The notes beneath the pieces are model-generated. The model ran no database searches. It was not told the DNA's origin and was given only the letters and a program-made list of their open reading frames with translations. A DNA stretch of 64,000 bases from Manduca sexta (Eukaryota; Arthropoda; Insecta; Lepidoptera; Sphingidae). Below are positions 10,738 to 22,355 of the stretch, piece by piece. Both the position numbers and the translations under genes were made by a program. How positions within the stretch are numbered: the first letter of the stretch is position 1; each line of letters begins with the position of its first letter. The stretch is taken from positions 7,998,001 through 8,062,000 of the forward strand of contig NC_051124.1 of the NCBI RefSeq assembly GCF_014839805.1. Reading direction: 5' to 3'.

Positions 10738-11140
10738 ACAATCGCCCGACTTATATACTAGTTTAGGAGGCACTATAACGCACGGGTGTGCCTCCTACGC
10801 ACTTCGGCCATTGGCCCGCCGTTTTTCCCTCGTTGGCGCGTCCGTCGCTCCGATTGGCCGTAGGGTTCTGGTGGGCGGGGCGTCGTTCCACGATGCGCCG
10901 GCGCCGGGTCCCTCGTCGAGCGCGTGCAGTGCGCGCCTCAGTCGCGCGGCGACCGCCGTCCCGCGACGTTGCTCCTCTGGATGCGGCGTTGACGGGTCGC
11001 TCGCTGAGCGTGCGGCGCGCGGGCTTCAGTCCCGCTGCGTCCGCCGTCCCGTAACGTCGCTCCTTAGGCAGCGTCGTCGACGGGCCTCAGTGTCACGGCG
11101 GCCGCGAAGTCGTCGTGTCGCTAACACTTACTATGCTTGA
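10738..11140. promoter_or_regulatory. CpG-rich block outside the LINE; possible promoter or older element 5' UTR
   Basis: The high GC and CpG content does not stop at the LINE boundary but continues for 400 bases beyond the TSD, so it belongs to the DNA the LINE inserted into. It contains a GATTGGC (inverted CCAAT) near 10850 and GGGCGGGGC near 10875. Diverged tandem units each begin with TCAGT at 10938, 11026 and 11087. It may be a host CpG-rich promoter or the 5' UTR of another, truncated LINE. The 183-codon plus-strand ORF here is Arg/Ser-rich and probably a composition effect. Confidence 0.45.
10938..11110 (+). repeat. Diverged tandem repeat, about 88-bp unit with TCAGT
   Basis: Units start at 10938, 11026 and 11087. 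The first two share TCAGTC-GC-CGCCGTCCCG-AACGT-GCTCCT in diverged form. The second is shortened to 61 bases by loss of about 27 bases, and the third is partial. TCAGT is the arthropod initiator consensus core, so each unit could be a start-site module; this is inference. Confidence 0.6.
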
Positions 11141-11159
11141 CGAAGTGTTCCCGTTAGTA

Positions 11160-12428
11160 CCGTCCGTGCCCTTTAGTAGAGTCTAGTTTAGTCTGTACCT
11201 AAGCTTTGAATATAGTAACGTATGTTTGATGTATCAGAAACCATAACTAAATATCTATTTCAATATGACTATCTATTGTTGAGTAGGTCGTGTATTGATA
11301 AAATATTATGTAATGGATTTAAACTGCATTAGTTTATGAATATGTATACATATAACCTACTATTTCTTAGTATGTCATGTCGAATACGATTTTTTTCTGA
11401 TAAATCTCCGCACGAATGTCCTTTCACCAACCGCGGTAATTACAGCCTATTTTGCTTAATTAAAGCGATTACGTACCTCTAAATAAGAGGATTAGTTTTT
11501 CAACCGTGTTTCATGAACTCTGTACTTTGATAATTATTCAGAGTTCCGTACAAAATTTGGAATAACATTAAATTATACAATGTTTCATCGTTGTAAAGGC
11601 GAATCAATTAATAAATTTGCATTATTTTTTATTAAACAAATTTTACTGATTCTGAATAACCTAATGCCATTTGTTTTTAAACCTCATTATGTATAGATTT
11701 TAAGATATAAGGTTTTAAAAATGTTTGATGACACGTCAATCCACCCTGAATCACAGTAATACACAAAGGCGACGCACTTTACACACCACAGCATGAACAA
11801 TCGTAGGCGTACCAGGCGGGCAGGTACTACACTTAACGCTATCCTAGCTTTACTAAAGGAACATCATTCATTCGTAAACACGATAAATAGAAAAATACAA
11901 TGCGGTCACCAAGTCTTGATACCGAGAAATAAATATCACAATTTTTTTGCCTTATATCCATTTTCAATAATCGATTTCAATCGGTTTTCTTGATCTATCT
12001 CGAAAATGGACTAATCAGAACATAACTTATATGGAAATGTTTACAAATGCGTTATTTTGATTGGTTCATTTTCGACATCGGATTAAAGATTGAGATGAGA
12101 TTGAAAAGTACTGTTACTCGTGTAGGTATTATAAATCAGTTTATTCCTCTACTTTAAACACTCAATATATCATATTAAAGTTCTTTGTCTAGCGCTAACC
12201 AGTAGAATTGAGTTTCAGCAACTCATTATGGTGATCAACATCCCGCTCGGATATCAGGGTATTGACCTGATGAATCACTCGCCAAAATATACGGCTATAT
12301 AGTTTTTATAGTAGTTTTATACGCATGTTTATATCCGGCATGATATAATATCTAAGGTCGACGTTGTTCTTATATCCTTCTTAATAAATGATTAAAGATA
12401 AAGCTGTCACCAGGTGTTTTAGTGATAA
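11160..12428. other. AT-rich non-coding stretch
   Basis: No gene supported. ORFs are below 70 codons. It ends at the left boundary of the visible match to copy 1; whether the match continues leftward can be tested only with sequence upstream of this window. Confidence 0.6.
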
Positions 12429-15400
12429 GAATAATTAGACAGAAATATTATGTAATTTTGATCGCGGCTTCGCTCGCGTGATGCAGATTTCTGGAATGAA
12501 AGTCCCCCTGTATATTTTTCCGGGTTAGAAAGTAGCCTTTAAACTTCCCAGGGTCTTAAACTATCTCCATACCAAATTTCATAAAAATCCGTTCAGTAGA
12601 TTTTGAGAAAATCGATAAAATACAGACAGAACGAAAAGAGGACCATTTTTTATACGGATAGGTAGATTTATATCTTTGCTATGCCCATGTGAAAAAGAAA
12701 ATCCGGGCTAAAAGTCCTGATTATATTTTTTCGGGATAAAAGTAATCATAAACTTCAAGAGAAATATAACTTTTTATTAGTGAAAAAAAAATCAAAATCG
12801 GTTTAGTGGTTCCTGAGATTAACTAGTTCACACAAACAAACTGTTCAGTTTATATATTAGTATAGATTTGTAACATCATTAACACTTTATTTTGATCATG
12901 ATTGATGGCACGATTTTTAGAAAATATTTTAAATATATTACGTATTGAATTCAAAGTATACTGATAAATAGCCAAATTATTTTTTTATTATTTATCTTTA
13001 TTTTGTTTCTGGTTAATGTATATTTTCAACATCATCAGATTTTTAACTTACGTATAAAAAAAATATTCTTCATTATTCCTTTCCCATTTGTGATTTATTG
13101 TCAAAACACATTGATGGTGGTAGGACATATTTTGTATTCGCTCGAATTGCGACTACCGCACCCAGTGTTACAACCCGCCATAGTTGTTCACGGAAGTGTG
13201 TCGCGTTCCGGGTTTAGCCTGTGTTTATCCGGTTCAAACAGGTCCGCATAATGGTATCAACCGCCGAGGAGTAATCATCTCTCGCCAGTCGACATTCTAT
13301 ATGGACCCCAAATCGCTTACCATCATGTGCAGTTGGTCACTCTACTGTGCTCTTACGAAAAAGACAACAAATTTATTAAAAGCTAAGCTTAGGCATGGGC
13401 CAGCCTAGGCATGGGCAAATGCAAAAATTATTTTGATATTTTTAAACAATATCCATATTTACATATTAAAAGGACAGACAAAAAGAGACTATACATAGAC
13501 ATTTATTTGGTTGCGTTGAAAAAGAATCAAATTGGGTTTATAGAGAGTAGAGAGAGAGAGAGAGAAACATATTACAATATATTACATAATTGATATAAAA
13601 TATAGCAAAGCTCTTAAAAAATATCGCATTTGATACACGGAAGAATATTTGTTTGATTATTATCTCAAAAAATATTATTATTTTGATATATCAATGTTTT
13701 ACCCATGCCTAATGCAGCCGTTGTTAATGTAAATACGTGCGGAGAGTATTAACATGACTGCTGTCACAGTCGGGTAAAAATAACTATAGTTCGCAAAAAT
13801 AACGAGTGTTTAGCGAATTTGTAGAAAATTTAGGTCGATCCTATTTTCTGAGACGCGCACACTCAATTTGCTAAGTTAAACAACCGTTTACTTTTTCAGA
13901 AAGTTGAACAAATAGCAATTGTTTGATGAAAGTTCCTTCGACCTCCGGGTTGCTTGATTAAAAAACCGCTTCAAGCACTATGCGCTCCCATCGTTTGCAT
14001 TTAGTTTGTTTAGTTTCATTGGATTAAAACTCATCTCATATGTTATATATTTGTTTATATTGTGTTATACTGTAGCCTGGAGATAGCCATGATCGTTTTG
14101 TAAATAAAACATCGTATAAATTATTGGTATTTCATAATCCTTAACATATTTATTGTCAAAAAGCCAACTGTAAATTGCACAAATCTCATTTCTGTTTCAC
14201 TCGTAAATTTAGACGTAATGCCATCGACATCCAACACCCACGGTTGCATGTAATTCATTAATAATTGTGTTTAAGTTATACAAATTTACGCAGCGCCAAA
14301 GTCCAAACCAAACATAGAGGTCCGCACCGGACCAGTTTGTGTTTGTATAAATAAAACAATATGTTTTATTAATTTGGTTTAAACCAAATGATCGAAAACT
14401 TTTATAGACGAATAAGAGTTGATAACACTTCCTCTTATATGCTCTACGAATATACTATAGTACCATAAGTATCTTCTGAGACATGAAACTTTATTGCATT
14501 GCAATAAAACATTACTATATTTGTTTTAAACTTATTACTACCAAATAATAAAACGATTATAATACTCAAAAATTATTTTATTAATTCGTGTATTTTTTAA
14601 AAATTCTTTGAATAACGAGATAACCTTGCCTTCGCCTGATGGTAAGCGTTACGACTGCCCATAAACAGTAGAAAAACCATCCAACCTCTTGAATGGCCTT
14701 CAAACCAGAACACAACAGTGACGACACACTGCTGCTTAGCGGCAGAAATAGACATTATGATACGTAACCAGCCGGACTGTCGTATGAAAGACCTACAACC
14801 AGTGGAGTATTTCGAAACAAAGTCCAATTATGGCTATTAATAGCAATAAAAAACACGCATAACTATTATATGACTTACTGCCACGCAGTAGAACGACGTA
14901 ATGAAACGACTGTCGGGTAGTTTACGAAGTAATCTTTTAGTGTGAGAATACTTTATGAGTATTCCGTAAGTTCCAATACAGATTGAGTGACGTCGATATA
15001 GGACAACGACCCCGGCATTCGGCAGCTTATTTTTGTATTTTATATGGAAATTCTCTTTTATTCATATTTTATCACTTAGAATAGCGTTTGGAAATACAGT
15101 TTAGTAACATTTTTTTTAGAAAAATTAGATATCCTAGATGACTTATAGGTTTCATTTTATTTAAGACAGGTATATTATTAAAATTTATTGATTTGCATTT
15201 GTATATTTTGTGATAAGAATATAATTCTAATATTTCTTTTTATATTACATGGTGCCTTTTATATTTATGGCAGCGGTTTTTCGACGAAGAATTCAATGGT
15301 CTTTCCACAGTTTAAAAATAATGACTTTTATTCCCGGGCATTAATAGCTCGGAGAAAGCGAGATAAAGAACAATAGAATACGGTGAATGTGTTAAAACAT

Positions 15401-17104
15401 TGAATGCGCAGGAAGTGAAAAAGCTTCTAAAGGGAAATTGCTCTATCGTCGGTCTACCCTCATTCATGAATAAGTCATGCCGGCTATGTTTTAATATCCA
15501 CAAGGTCTGTTTTACATTGCAGGATTCATGGAATTGATATAAGTTTATGCAAAACCAACCTTAAGAATATCATATTGATTATAATACTAGGTGTTGTTCG
15601 CGGCTTCGCTCACGCACACCTTACCAGTTGCAAAAGATTCTAAACTGTAGCGATTTACAGCGCCATCTGTATGACGTTAAAGCTATTTATTTAAGTAATC
15701 AGATCATAAAATTATATTATTTCCCATCAGAGCAACTCCCGGGATAAAAAATAACCTATAAGGATGAAAATCGGGAAAAGTATATAACCATATCCCTGTG
15801 CCAAATTTCTTGCACATAGGCTACTTTTTTGTTATATCCATACAAATGATTTTGCGTTTACTTCCAACAGACATCCAAATATTCAAACATTTGCACAAAC
15901 CTTGGCGTTGTAAGAGTATAAGATTGGCAGGATTTGAATTTACATAAAATGTAAATATACAGTGCTCGTAGCTCAGTGAACCCGAGGGATGTGCACCTAA
16001 TAGTTGGTGGTGTGGTAATTTAATCGTAAATTCAGTATTGGGCCTCTGTAAGTCTGTCTCTACATCATAATATGCTCATTATTTAATTAATATGTATACA
16101 AACATTGGTGCACAATAAATTTTTGTTCATTTAAAAGTATTATTTCAATATACTGTTAGTACGTACAATGTACCTACATATTTTGTAGCGGTAATACCAT
16201 ACTGTAAGGTTATCAATAGATTACGTTTAATTTAATTTAAAACTATTCTAGATTTATTTTACGTAATGAGCATAAATAATATACAACAGAGACTAGGCTA
16301 AAAAAGAAGTACAAATGGAGTTCTCATTGCAATAGATGATTATAATTTCAACGCAACGATTAAATTGCGATTTATCTTTTTAACAGATTACGTGTTCGCG
16401 TTAATATTATGTACATGGTCATTGAGTTATAACGAGAAATATAATAATAACTGTTACAAGTTTTTTTTAATAACTGTATTTCTCCACTTGGATACAATTA
16501 AAGCTACCTAAATCAAACCTACCCATACCTGCTTAAAATTCGGAGCGGAACCGGAAAGTCTCATAGGGCTTTTGAATTATTAATTGTGTGACGTAAAGAA
16601 AAACATTACTAAATGGTAATAAATTAATATCATCATTAGTCGAACAATGTCAGTGAATGACGCAAAACAACTATAATAAAAAGATTACAATTTGTAATAC
16701 AAAATATTGACGTAAAACTAACCATAGTTTGGCAGACAGGTGGTCATGCGTTGCAGTGTGTTACGTACAATAAGTTACACATTGTTAAATTATGGTCTTG
16801 TATTGAATATTCAGAGTAAGTCACGAGCTATATACGTGCAGGAAACAATGCAGACAAAAGATTTCGTTGTATACATGTCAACGAGTTTTGGCTGAAAACG
16901 TTCTAGATTATCCACCTGAGCCATTATATGGTAGCGGAAGCAGCTATTTATGGCCTAGAAAAAATCTGTTTCTTATTTTGAAAATGTATTGAAACTAGTC
17001 AGAAGAAAATTGTAATGCAAATTTAATAAACAACGGTCGAAAACGCTTTTAAAAGATTTCTTATCAATTATTTGTTTACGTACGCTTTGAATAATATACT
17101 AACA
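12429..17104. repeat. Duplicated block, copy 2 (continues into unique sequence)
   Basis: This is the counterpart of 1-4328, 348 bases longer because of the 69- and 253-base segments and a net excess of small indels. At 17105 the sequence runs on without interruption, whereas copy 1 ends at the N gap. It contains the same repeats as copy 1: a retroelement tail at about 12460-12865, a LINE-tail-like repeat at about 13092-13380 and a family fragment at 14617-14798. I see no gene. Confidence 0.95.
15597..15820 (+). mobile_element. Retroelement tail fragment, GCGGCTTCGC family, intact only in copy 2
   Basis: The head TTCGCGGCTTCGCTCACG, the middle CTCCCGGGATAAAAAATAACCTATA and the CCAAATTTC landmark lie in family order. 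In copy 1 the head and most of the middle are missing while the rest remains at about 2975-3050. The copy 1 state is therefore best read as a deletion through this element. Confidence 0.65.
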
Positions 17105-17655
17105 TTATACAGTTATTAAACTAATAGAGGTCAAAGTCTTTCGGTAATTACAAATGGTTGCCGAAGTCACAATGTTAACCCGATGTTGTGTAACTCTCAT
17201 AGATAACATGCGTAGTCTATAAATCACTATACGAGATACATTCGTAATCAGACTTGAGAAACATTTATACACGTTGAAGATACAACGCGGTGATACGTCC
17301 AGTGTTGCGTGGAACTGTTGTAACAATTCATCCTTTTCAAACTCCTGCGACTGTGTATGACTACGCGTTTCAATTTATGTTGGTAATGTATATAATTTAC
17401 TTTATCATTGTAATTTGTATAACGCATAATTGTTTGCCCACTTTATGTTTATAAATTATGAATATTAAATGAAGTTCTTTAAAGGACGTTATGTGTAGCC
17501 TTTAGAAAGATTGATTTCCAAAGAACTTTAGTATTAATGGAAGTGATTTTCGACGTATGCGGTCTGTTTTTAATTGCTTCGTAATCCTATTACAAATCGT
17601 TTTCACGTGGAATTGTTGGTAATCCGATACGCCATTTATGTGTTTAGATCATGTT

Positions 17656-17834
17656 AAATACACCAGTGGCGAAGCGTCCACACAACCAGATTCCTACCGG
17701 CTTCCCTTTCAGGTTCATTTATGTTTATCTTAGGTTTTGCTTTCTGTTAAATTGGCCGCGATATGTTAACTAAAGCATCTTTTTTGCCTCGGGTTACCTT
17801 TTGAAAAATTTCACCCTTCGCCACTGAAATACAC
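17656..17834. mobile_element. hAT-type MITE with perfect 8-bp target duplication
   Basis: The element is 17664-17826 (163 bp). Its ends are CAGTGGCGAAG and CTTCGCCACTG, inverted repeats of the CAGTGGCG type known from hAT elements. AAATACAC flanks it on both sides (17656-17663 and 17827-17834), the 8-bp duplication expected for hAT transposition. There is no coding capacity, so it was moved in trans. A diverged relative lies inverted at 50920-51077. Confidence 0.9.
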
Positions 17835-18088
17835 ACACAGACACACACGCGCACCCTTACGCCTTTTATCGACGAGGGGGTAGGCAGAAGCACAACTGGT
17901 ACGTCCACTTTCCGCCGTGTGTATTCCGCCAATGATGTGATAAGGGTCGAGTATAACGCCATATCGGGCACAGGTTCCAAACTCTGGGTTGATGACTGAG
18001 TAGACCCTATATCTCTGCCCGACCCGGGGATCAAATCCGAGAACTCGGCACTGCAGTACCGTAATACAACTACACCATCGAGGCAGTC
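17835..18088 (-). mobile_element. tRNA-derived SINE
   Basis: The minus strand starts GACTGCCTCGATGG. It has a pol III A-box-like TGGTGTAGTTG (complement of 18067-18077) and a B-box-like GATTTGATCCC near 18027-18037, followed by the family body (GATATGGCG, CACATCATTGGCGGAA) and a ACACAC-rich tail region next to the hAT MITE. The family recurs at 36865, 38945, 51575, 54790 and 61320, and probably 22226, 45072 and 59880. Confidence 0.85.
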
Positions 18089-18351
18089 AAATTAGTCAGG
18101 CGGTAAAATTTAAATATCGGATATAAATAAGTTTTACTAGTTGTAATCTTACAACTATATCTCCCTAGAGGTAAGCGGTCACAAATAATATATTCCGGTT
18201 TCGTGAAGATAATTATGCAAATCATGCAACAATTTATCTCACAATTCATCAAATGAGACAATGATATGCAGCTTTATTATCGGAATCCAATCCAATGAGG
18301 GAGTGAACGTTTTCAAGCTCACAATTTGGTACAGTATGAATTTAATAAAGG

Positions 18352-18500
18352 ACATCTTTACTAACATTATAAAGAGAAAAGTTTGTTTATTTGTTAGTAG
18401 GTTTGTAGAGGCTGATCTCTGGAACTAGTGAACCTATTTTGAAAATTATTTTACTAATAGAAAGTGCAATAGCACTTATGAGTATTGTAGCTTTCTAGGC
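18352..18500 (-). mobile_element. Retroelement tail fragment
   Basis: The complement of ACTAACATTATAAAGAGAA, the TTGTTTATTTGTTAGTAGG stretch and the GGCTATTGCC region follow the layout of the GTATAGAT-ending tails. It is truncated and lacks the GCGGCTTCGC head. Confidence 0.55.
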
Positions 18501-19425
18501 TATTGCCTATCCCTGAATATATAGAGCAGGACTGTTATCTCAGAAGCAGTAGTTTGAGTATTTATATTTTAATATAAGTAAATAAACTATGTCATAATTT
18601 TTAAGACTAGAGTCTTATGAAAATCGCTATAATATACCTATGTTCGTCACTCAACATATAACGCTGAAATTCTTGCATCACGTATGTATCCTTCAAGGAC
18701 CGTCTCACGTAATATAACTAGATTTCCAAGATGTAATCAAGCTTGACCCACTAACCTGACTGAGCTTCGATTGCTTGAGAAGTGAATTAACCGAGCTAGA
18801 TTTCAGCTATTCGCAGCAAACCGCTGGATGCAGGTCGGTTTGTTACGAAATCTTCGGGGAATTCGACATATTTAGCAGTAATAATTATGAACTGTGTTAT
18901 GAACCTTATTTAGAACGTTAATGATACTACTGCAAAACAGCGTTGTGTTGTGGTTTGCACCACGTCACAACATTATGCTGAGTGGTCACCCACCGGTCAC
19001 AGCAACGACCATTTTTAATTATTATTTATAATTAAGGCACATTGTTTTTGTTTATGTTGCGACTGGGACTAATAAATCGTTTTTCTTTCTTTCTATAAGA
19101 GTATTTCGTTTGATAATTTATATCGTGATGATTTTTTGTTCCCGCGGGGTAAAAACGCGTTGTCGCTACCGCCACAAGGGGAGGAATGGTTATGTTACTT
19201 AGTTTCACTGGTCTTACGGTCCAATATCGATAATCGGGAGTGTAGCATCATCCTAGCGAGCATTGGTCAAGTTCCAACCCCTATATATGTCCTACACCGG
19301 CATGCGAACTAAAATCCGCGGTGGTCTTCATCGGCGCATACGGGACGGCCCCGGCATCTTGTTGCACTGAAATAGCTGCGTGGAACCGTCCCTGCATATC
19401 GTGATCGCTGACGCATAGACTCATT
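18501..19425. other. Non-coding stretch
   Basis: No gene supported. GC rises near 19140-19400 without an ORF or clear splice signals. At about 19070-19095 there is AATAAATCGTTTTTC followed by TTTCTTTCT, which resembles the end of an old retrotransposed 3' UTR. Confidence 0.45.
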
Positions 19426-19613
19426 CAGTCTTACTTATAAACTTGTTTTAGCGTTAAGAGGTGACTAAGAATTGCTTAAATAGCTGTCAAAAACATCACC
19501 AGTTTCCTAGTTTAAACCTTATTAAGAAGCAAGATGGCGGGTTTTGACTTACAACTGATCGAGTAAATATATATTTTAACTAAGCATAACTTTGCGATTT
19601 TTTTATAAGTAAG
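19426..19613. mobile_element. Small terminal-inverted-repeat element (MITE)
   Basis: CAGTCTTACTTATAAA at 19427 is matched in inverted form by TTTATAAGTAAGACTG ending at 19612. The interior (about 155 bp) is AT-rich and non-coding. I cannot define the target duplication with certainty, so the superfamily is left open. Confidence 0.65.
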
Positions 19614-20144
19614 ACTGATTATTTGTGCTGTTTCTAACTCAAAATCATCATGTAAATTTCTTAAGATAGTTATTTACCACGATTGTATTTTATTTATTTA
19701 AACCAATAATATAATATTCAGTATCAGTAAAACCACATTTAATTAAACCAACTCTTCACACAAAAATGTACTGCCTGACTGAATTATTTCAGCGAGGAAC
19801 TTAAAGAATGTCCGTCGCTCACGCATTAATAGGTTCACTTACTCAGCCATGCGGGGTCTAATGAAGAGTGAATACCGCTTACTTTGTTAATTAAAATTTA
19901 AAACTTAGCTTAAAAGTAGCCACATAAGTGTTTTATTCCACCGGTTTGAATTTTAATCGTATTCTAAATTGAATAAGCTATAACGATTAACGTCAATTCT
20001 GACATTTGAATGTCATAATAAAATAGTATAATTATTAAATTATGTTAGCATTGGCTCGCATAATAACATTTGGACATGGGCCAGTAAATTCCGATTTTTG
20101 GTTATAGATAAAGTTCACGCTAATTGAATTATTATTGTGAATAG
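19614..20144. other. AT-rich non-coding stretch
   Basis: No gene or clear repeat recognised; no ORF above 60 codons. Confidence 0.5.
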
Positions 20145-20395
20145 TTGACCCGACAGACGTTGTCCCGTCTTAGTTATGAATTTGCAGCGCGCATTCTGTA
20201 AATCGCTGAAACTAACTTTTCTTAAATTTTCTAACGTTCCGCTCGACTTCTTTAATTTTTTTTCCATAAGAACCTTCTGACAATAACAAACACAACAAAA
20301 ATAAAATACTAAAATCGGTCCAGCCGTTCACGCGTGATGGCGTGACCAAGGGAAATAGGGATTCATTTTTATATACATATATAGATAGATAACAA
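20145..20395 (+). mobile_element. RTE-like retroelement tail (GACAGACGTTGTC type)
   Basis: It starts near GACCCGACAGACGTTGTCC, has AAAATCGGTCCAGCCGTTC and GGAAATAGGGATTCATTTT, and ends in the microsatellite ATATATAGATAGATA. This arrangement is typical of RTE-like 3' tails in Lepidoptera; family assignment is from general knowledge, not from a search. Confidence 0.6.
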
Positions 20396-20629
20396 CATCG
20401 GTAATAGTTTTCGTTTTCAGGTCATTTTTTGATTAGGTAAAGTTTATACTACCAACACCAATTTTTACGAAATAGACCGACAACCTAATGACGAATATTT
20501 CAAGTGGGATCATGGATGTGAGTCCGACCTTTAGAGATAGAAATAGCGATGCCAAATTGAAAATATGGTGATGAATACGTACGTTGGCTCAACAGATTTG
20601 AACGGCATTTTATTTATATTTCTGTGAAT

Positions 20630-20928
20630 GACCAGGCGAGCTTGCCGTTCGCCTTATGGTAAGCGATAAGACCGCCCATGAACAGCAGTAACGCCATCCA
20701 ACACCTTGTATTACAAAGTATTGTTTATTATTCCACTGCGTTCGCCATCCTGAGACATGAGATGTTAAGTCTTATTATGTCCAGTAGTTACGCTGGCTAC
20801 AATGTCTTTCTAACTGGAACACAATAATGACTACACACTGCTGCTTGGCGGCAGATATAGACATTGCAGTGGTACCTACCCAGGCGGACTCTCACATATT
20901 ATGAGAGACCTACCACCATTAATATTAA
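20630..20928 (-). mobile_element. LINE-tail/SINE, GCTGCTTGGCGGCAG family, long copy
   Basis: The minus strand reads from TAATGGTGGTAGGTCTCTCA to a GCTCGCCTGGTCATTCAC end. Other members of the family end in GCAATAAAAA and are 5'-truncated to different lengths, which is why I call this a LINE 3' tail rather than a DNA transposon. Copies: 2173, 14617, 23408, 29206, 37820 and 54449. Confidence 0.75.
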
Positions 20929-21495
20929 AACTATATAAATAAAATACATAGTTTATCCCTAAAGAGTTTAAACGGTAAAAGTATATTTTAAACGATCCAA
21001 TTTACTTTGAGTTGTTTTAGAAGTAAATATTTTTAGAATTTGATTTGACAAAATTCCAATTCAGCGTTTATTAGTTTTCAAACTTTCAAATATGTTTGCA
21101 TCGTCTGCATCAACTGCAAACCCATGCATGATTCATGCGATAACAAAACCACAATTCTTTGGAATATTGAACCGAACGTCGAATGCTGTTAAGTTATAAT
21201 AAAACTATTTTAAACGCTAAGTATTTTAACTTAAAATTTGAAATCGCTCGTTAATAAATTTCAACGTAGTGTAGAGGATGTACTTCAACCTTTTCAGCGG
21301 GGTTGCCGGGTATGCACACAAGTTATATTATGTATGCAAAAAAATACATAAATTATTACTTGGCTTTGAATTCTGTTTCCTCTTTCCTCTTACAAACACA
21401 CTTATTTAATTCAAATATTTGTTGTGATTGCATCTTATTATTCATGAATGATTATAATCAATTTGATTATTTCATCTCTACTCTGATAAAATACT
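20929..21495. other. AT-rich non-coding stretch
   Basis: No gene supported. The 146-codon ORF at 21303-21743 runs through AT-rich DNA into the SINE that follows and is rejected as coding. Confidence 0.5.
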
Positions 21496-21735
21496 GTGAC
21501 TGCCTTGTTGGTGCAGTTGTAATTGTACACGGAACGACTACGGCGCTGAGGCACTGGATTCGACTCCCGGGTCGGGCCAAAATAATTGTGACTCGGTTTT
21601 TCCATCTGAAAAATAACTCAGTCGCAGCTCCGACTCAGGAAGTTGCCGGTGTGATACCCCTGTGCCTGCATACCCGGTTGATCTTCGTTCAGATTGGCCG
21701 AAATTCGGCTAGGAACGAATTAATCAATCTGATAA
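21496..21735 (+). mobile_element. tRNA-derived SINE, plus-strand copy
   Basis: It starts GTGACTGCCTTG. The A box TGGTGCAGTTG is at 21509-21519 and the B box GATTCGACTCC at 21557-21567, with normal spacing for a pol III internal promoter. The body (GACTCGGTTTTTCCATCTG, GGTGTGATACCCCTGTGCC) differs from the minus-strand SINE family, so this is a related but distinct subfamily. Confidence 0.85.
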
Positions 21736-21744
21736 AACACTAAT

Positions 21745-22225
21745 TATGTTCGATATTCCTAAAAATATACACGATATAAACATTAATAATTTTTCTGCAT
21801 AAATAAATTATATTTCACATCCGTTTCTCAGTCAACATCAACAGTGACATAGAATGAACTAACTTATTTAATCCAATGTTAGGCGTTCATTACGAACGAC
21901 TTAACACAATTAAAATGGAAGCGATGCTTTCACGTGGATTAAGAAAACCTAATTTACATGAAAGCCGATATTAACCGGCATCGCCTCATTTAGGAGCAAT
22001 TAGTTTCCTCTTTTCTGTACTCACCGTTGGGAAACATTGTAAAACTTATATTTGAAGAAGCTGGTTTTGTGGTAAGACTTTATTTTAGGCATATCAAAGC
22101 ATCTGTTAGTTTCCTAAAACACTGTTGTAGGAAATTTGTATAAAGATATATGGTGCAACAGACACGCGCCACTATGGAATTCCGTCCAAATGGAAATAAA
22201 GGTATATAATTGTATTAAAGTAAAC
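21745..22225. other. AT-rich non-coding stretch
   Basis: Nothing recognised; no supported ORF or repeat. Confidence 0.45.
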
Positions 22226-22355
22226 GTGGCGAGCCAGTCGCTAAATCGGCCACTAGACCGACATCCTTACCTTCCAGACTCCCGCCTGATATTGATCAGG
22301 AAACCCAAATTACTTAACCCTATTGGGGATTCGAAACCTAGACCTCAGAGCGATC
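22226..22355 (-). mobile_element. Diverged tRNA-SINE fragment
   Basis: The minus strand has a B-box-like GGTTTCGAATCC, then GGGTTTCCTGATCAATATCAGG and GGGAGTCTGG in the same order as the SINE body at 54790-55037. The tRNA-like head is missing or diverged. Confidence 0.5.

Noticed and set aside
10589..11140. 183-codon plus-strand ORF
   Set aside because: It crosses the LINE boundary and TSD, and its Arg/Ser/Ala composition is expected by chance in CpG-rich DNA.
18067..18088. Possible tRNA genes at the SINE heads
   Set aside because: The A and B boxes are present, but no complete cloverleaf with acceptor stem can be drawn, and the same body follows in each copy, so these are SINEs.
21303..21743. 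146-codon ORF
   Set aside because: It combines AT-rich filler with the plus-strand tRNA-derived SINE.
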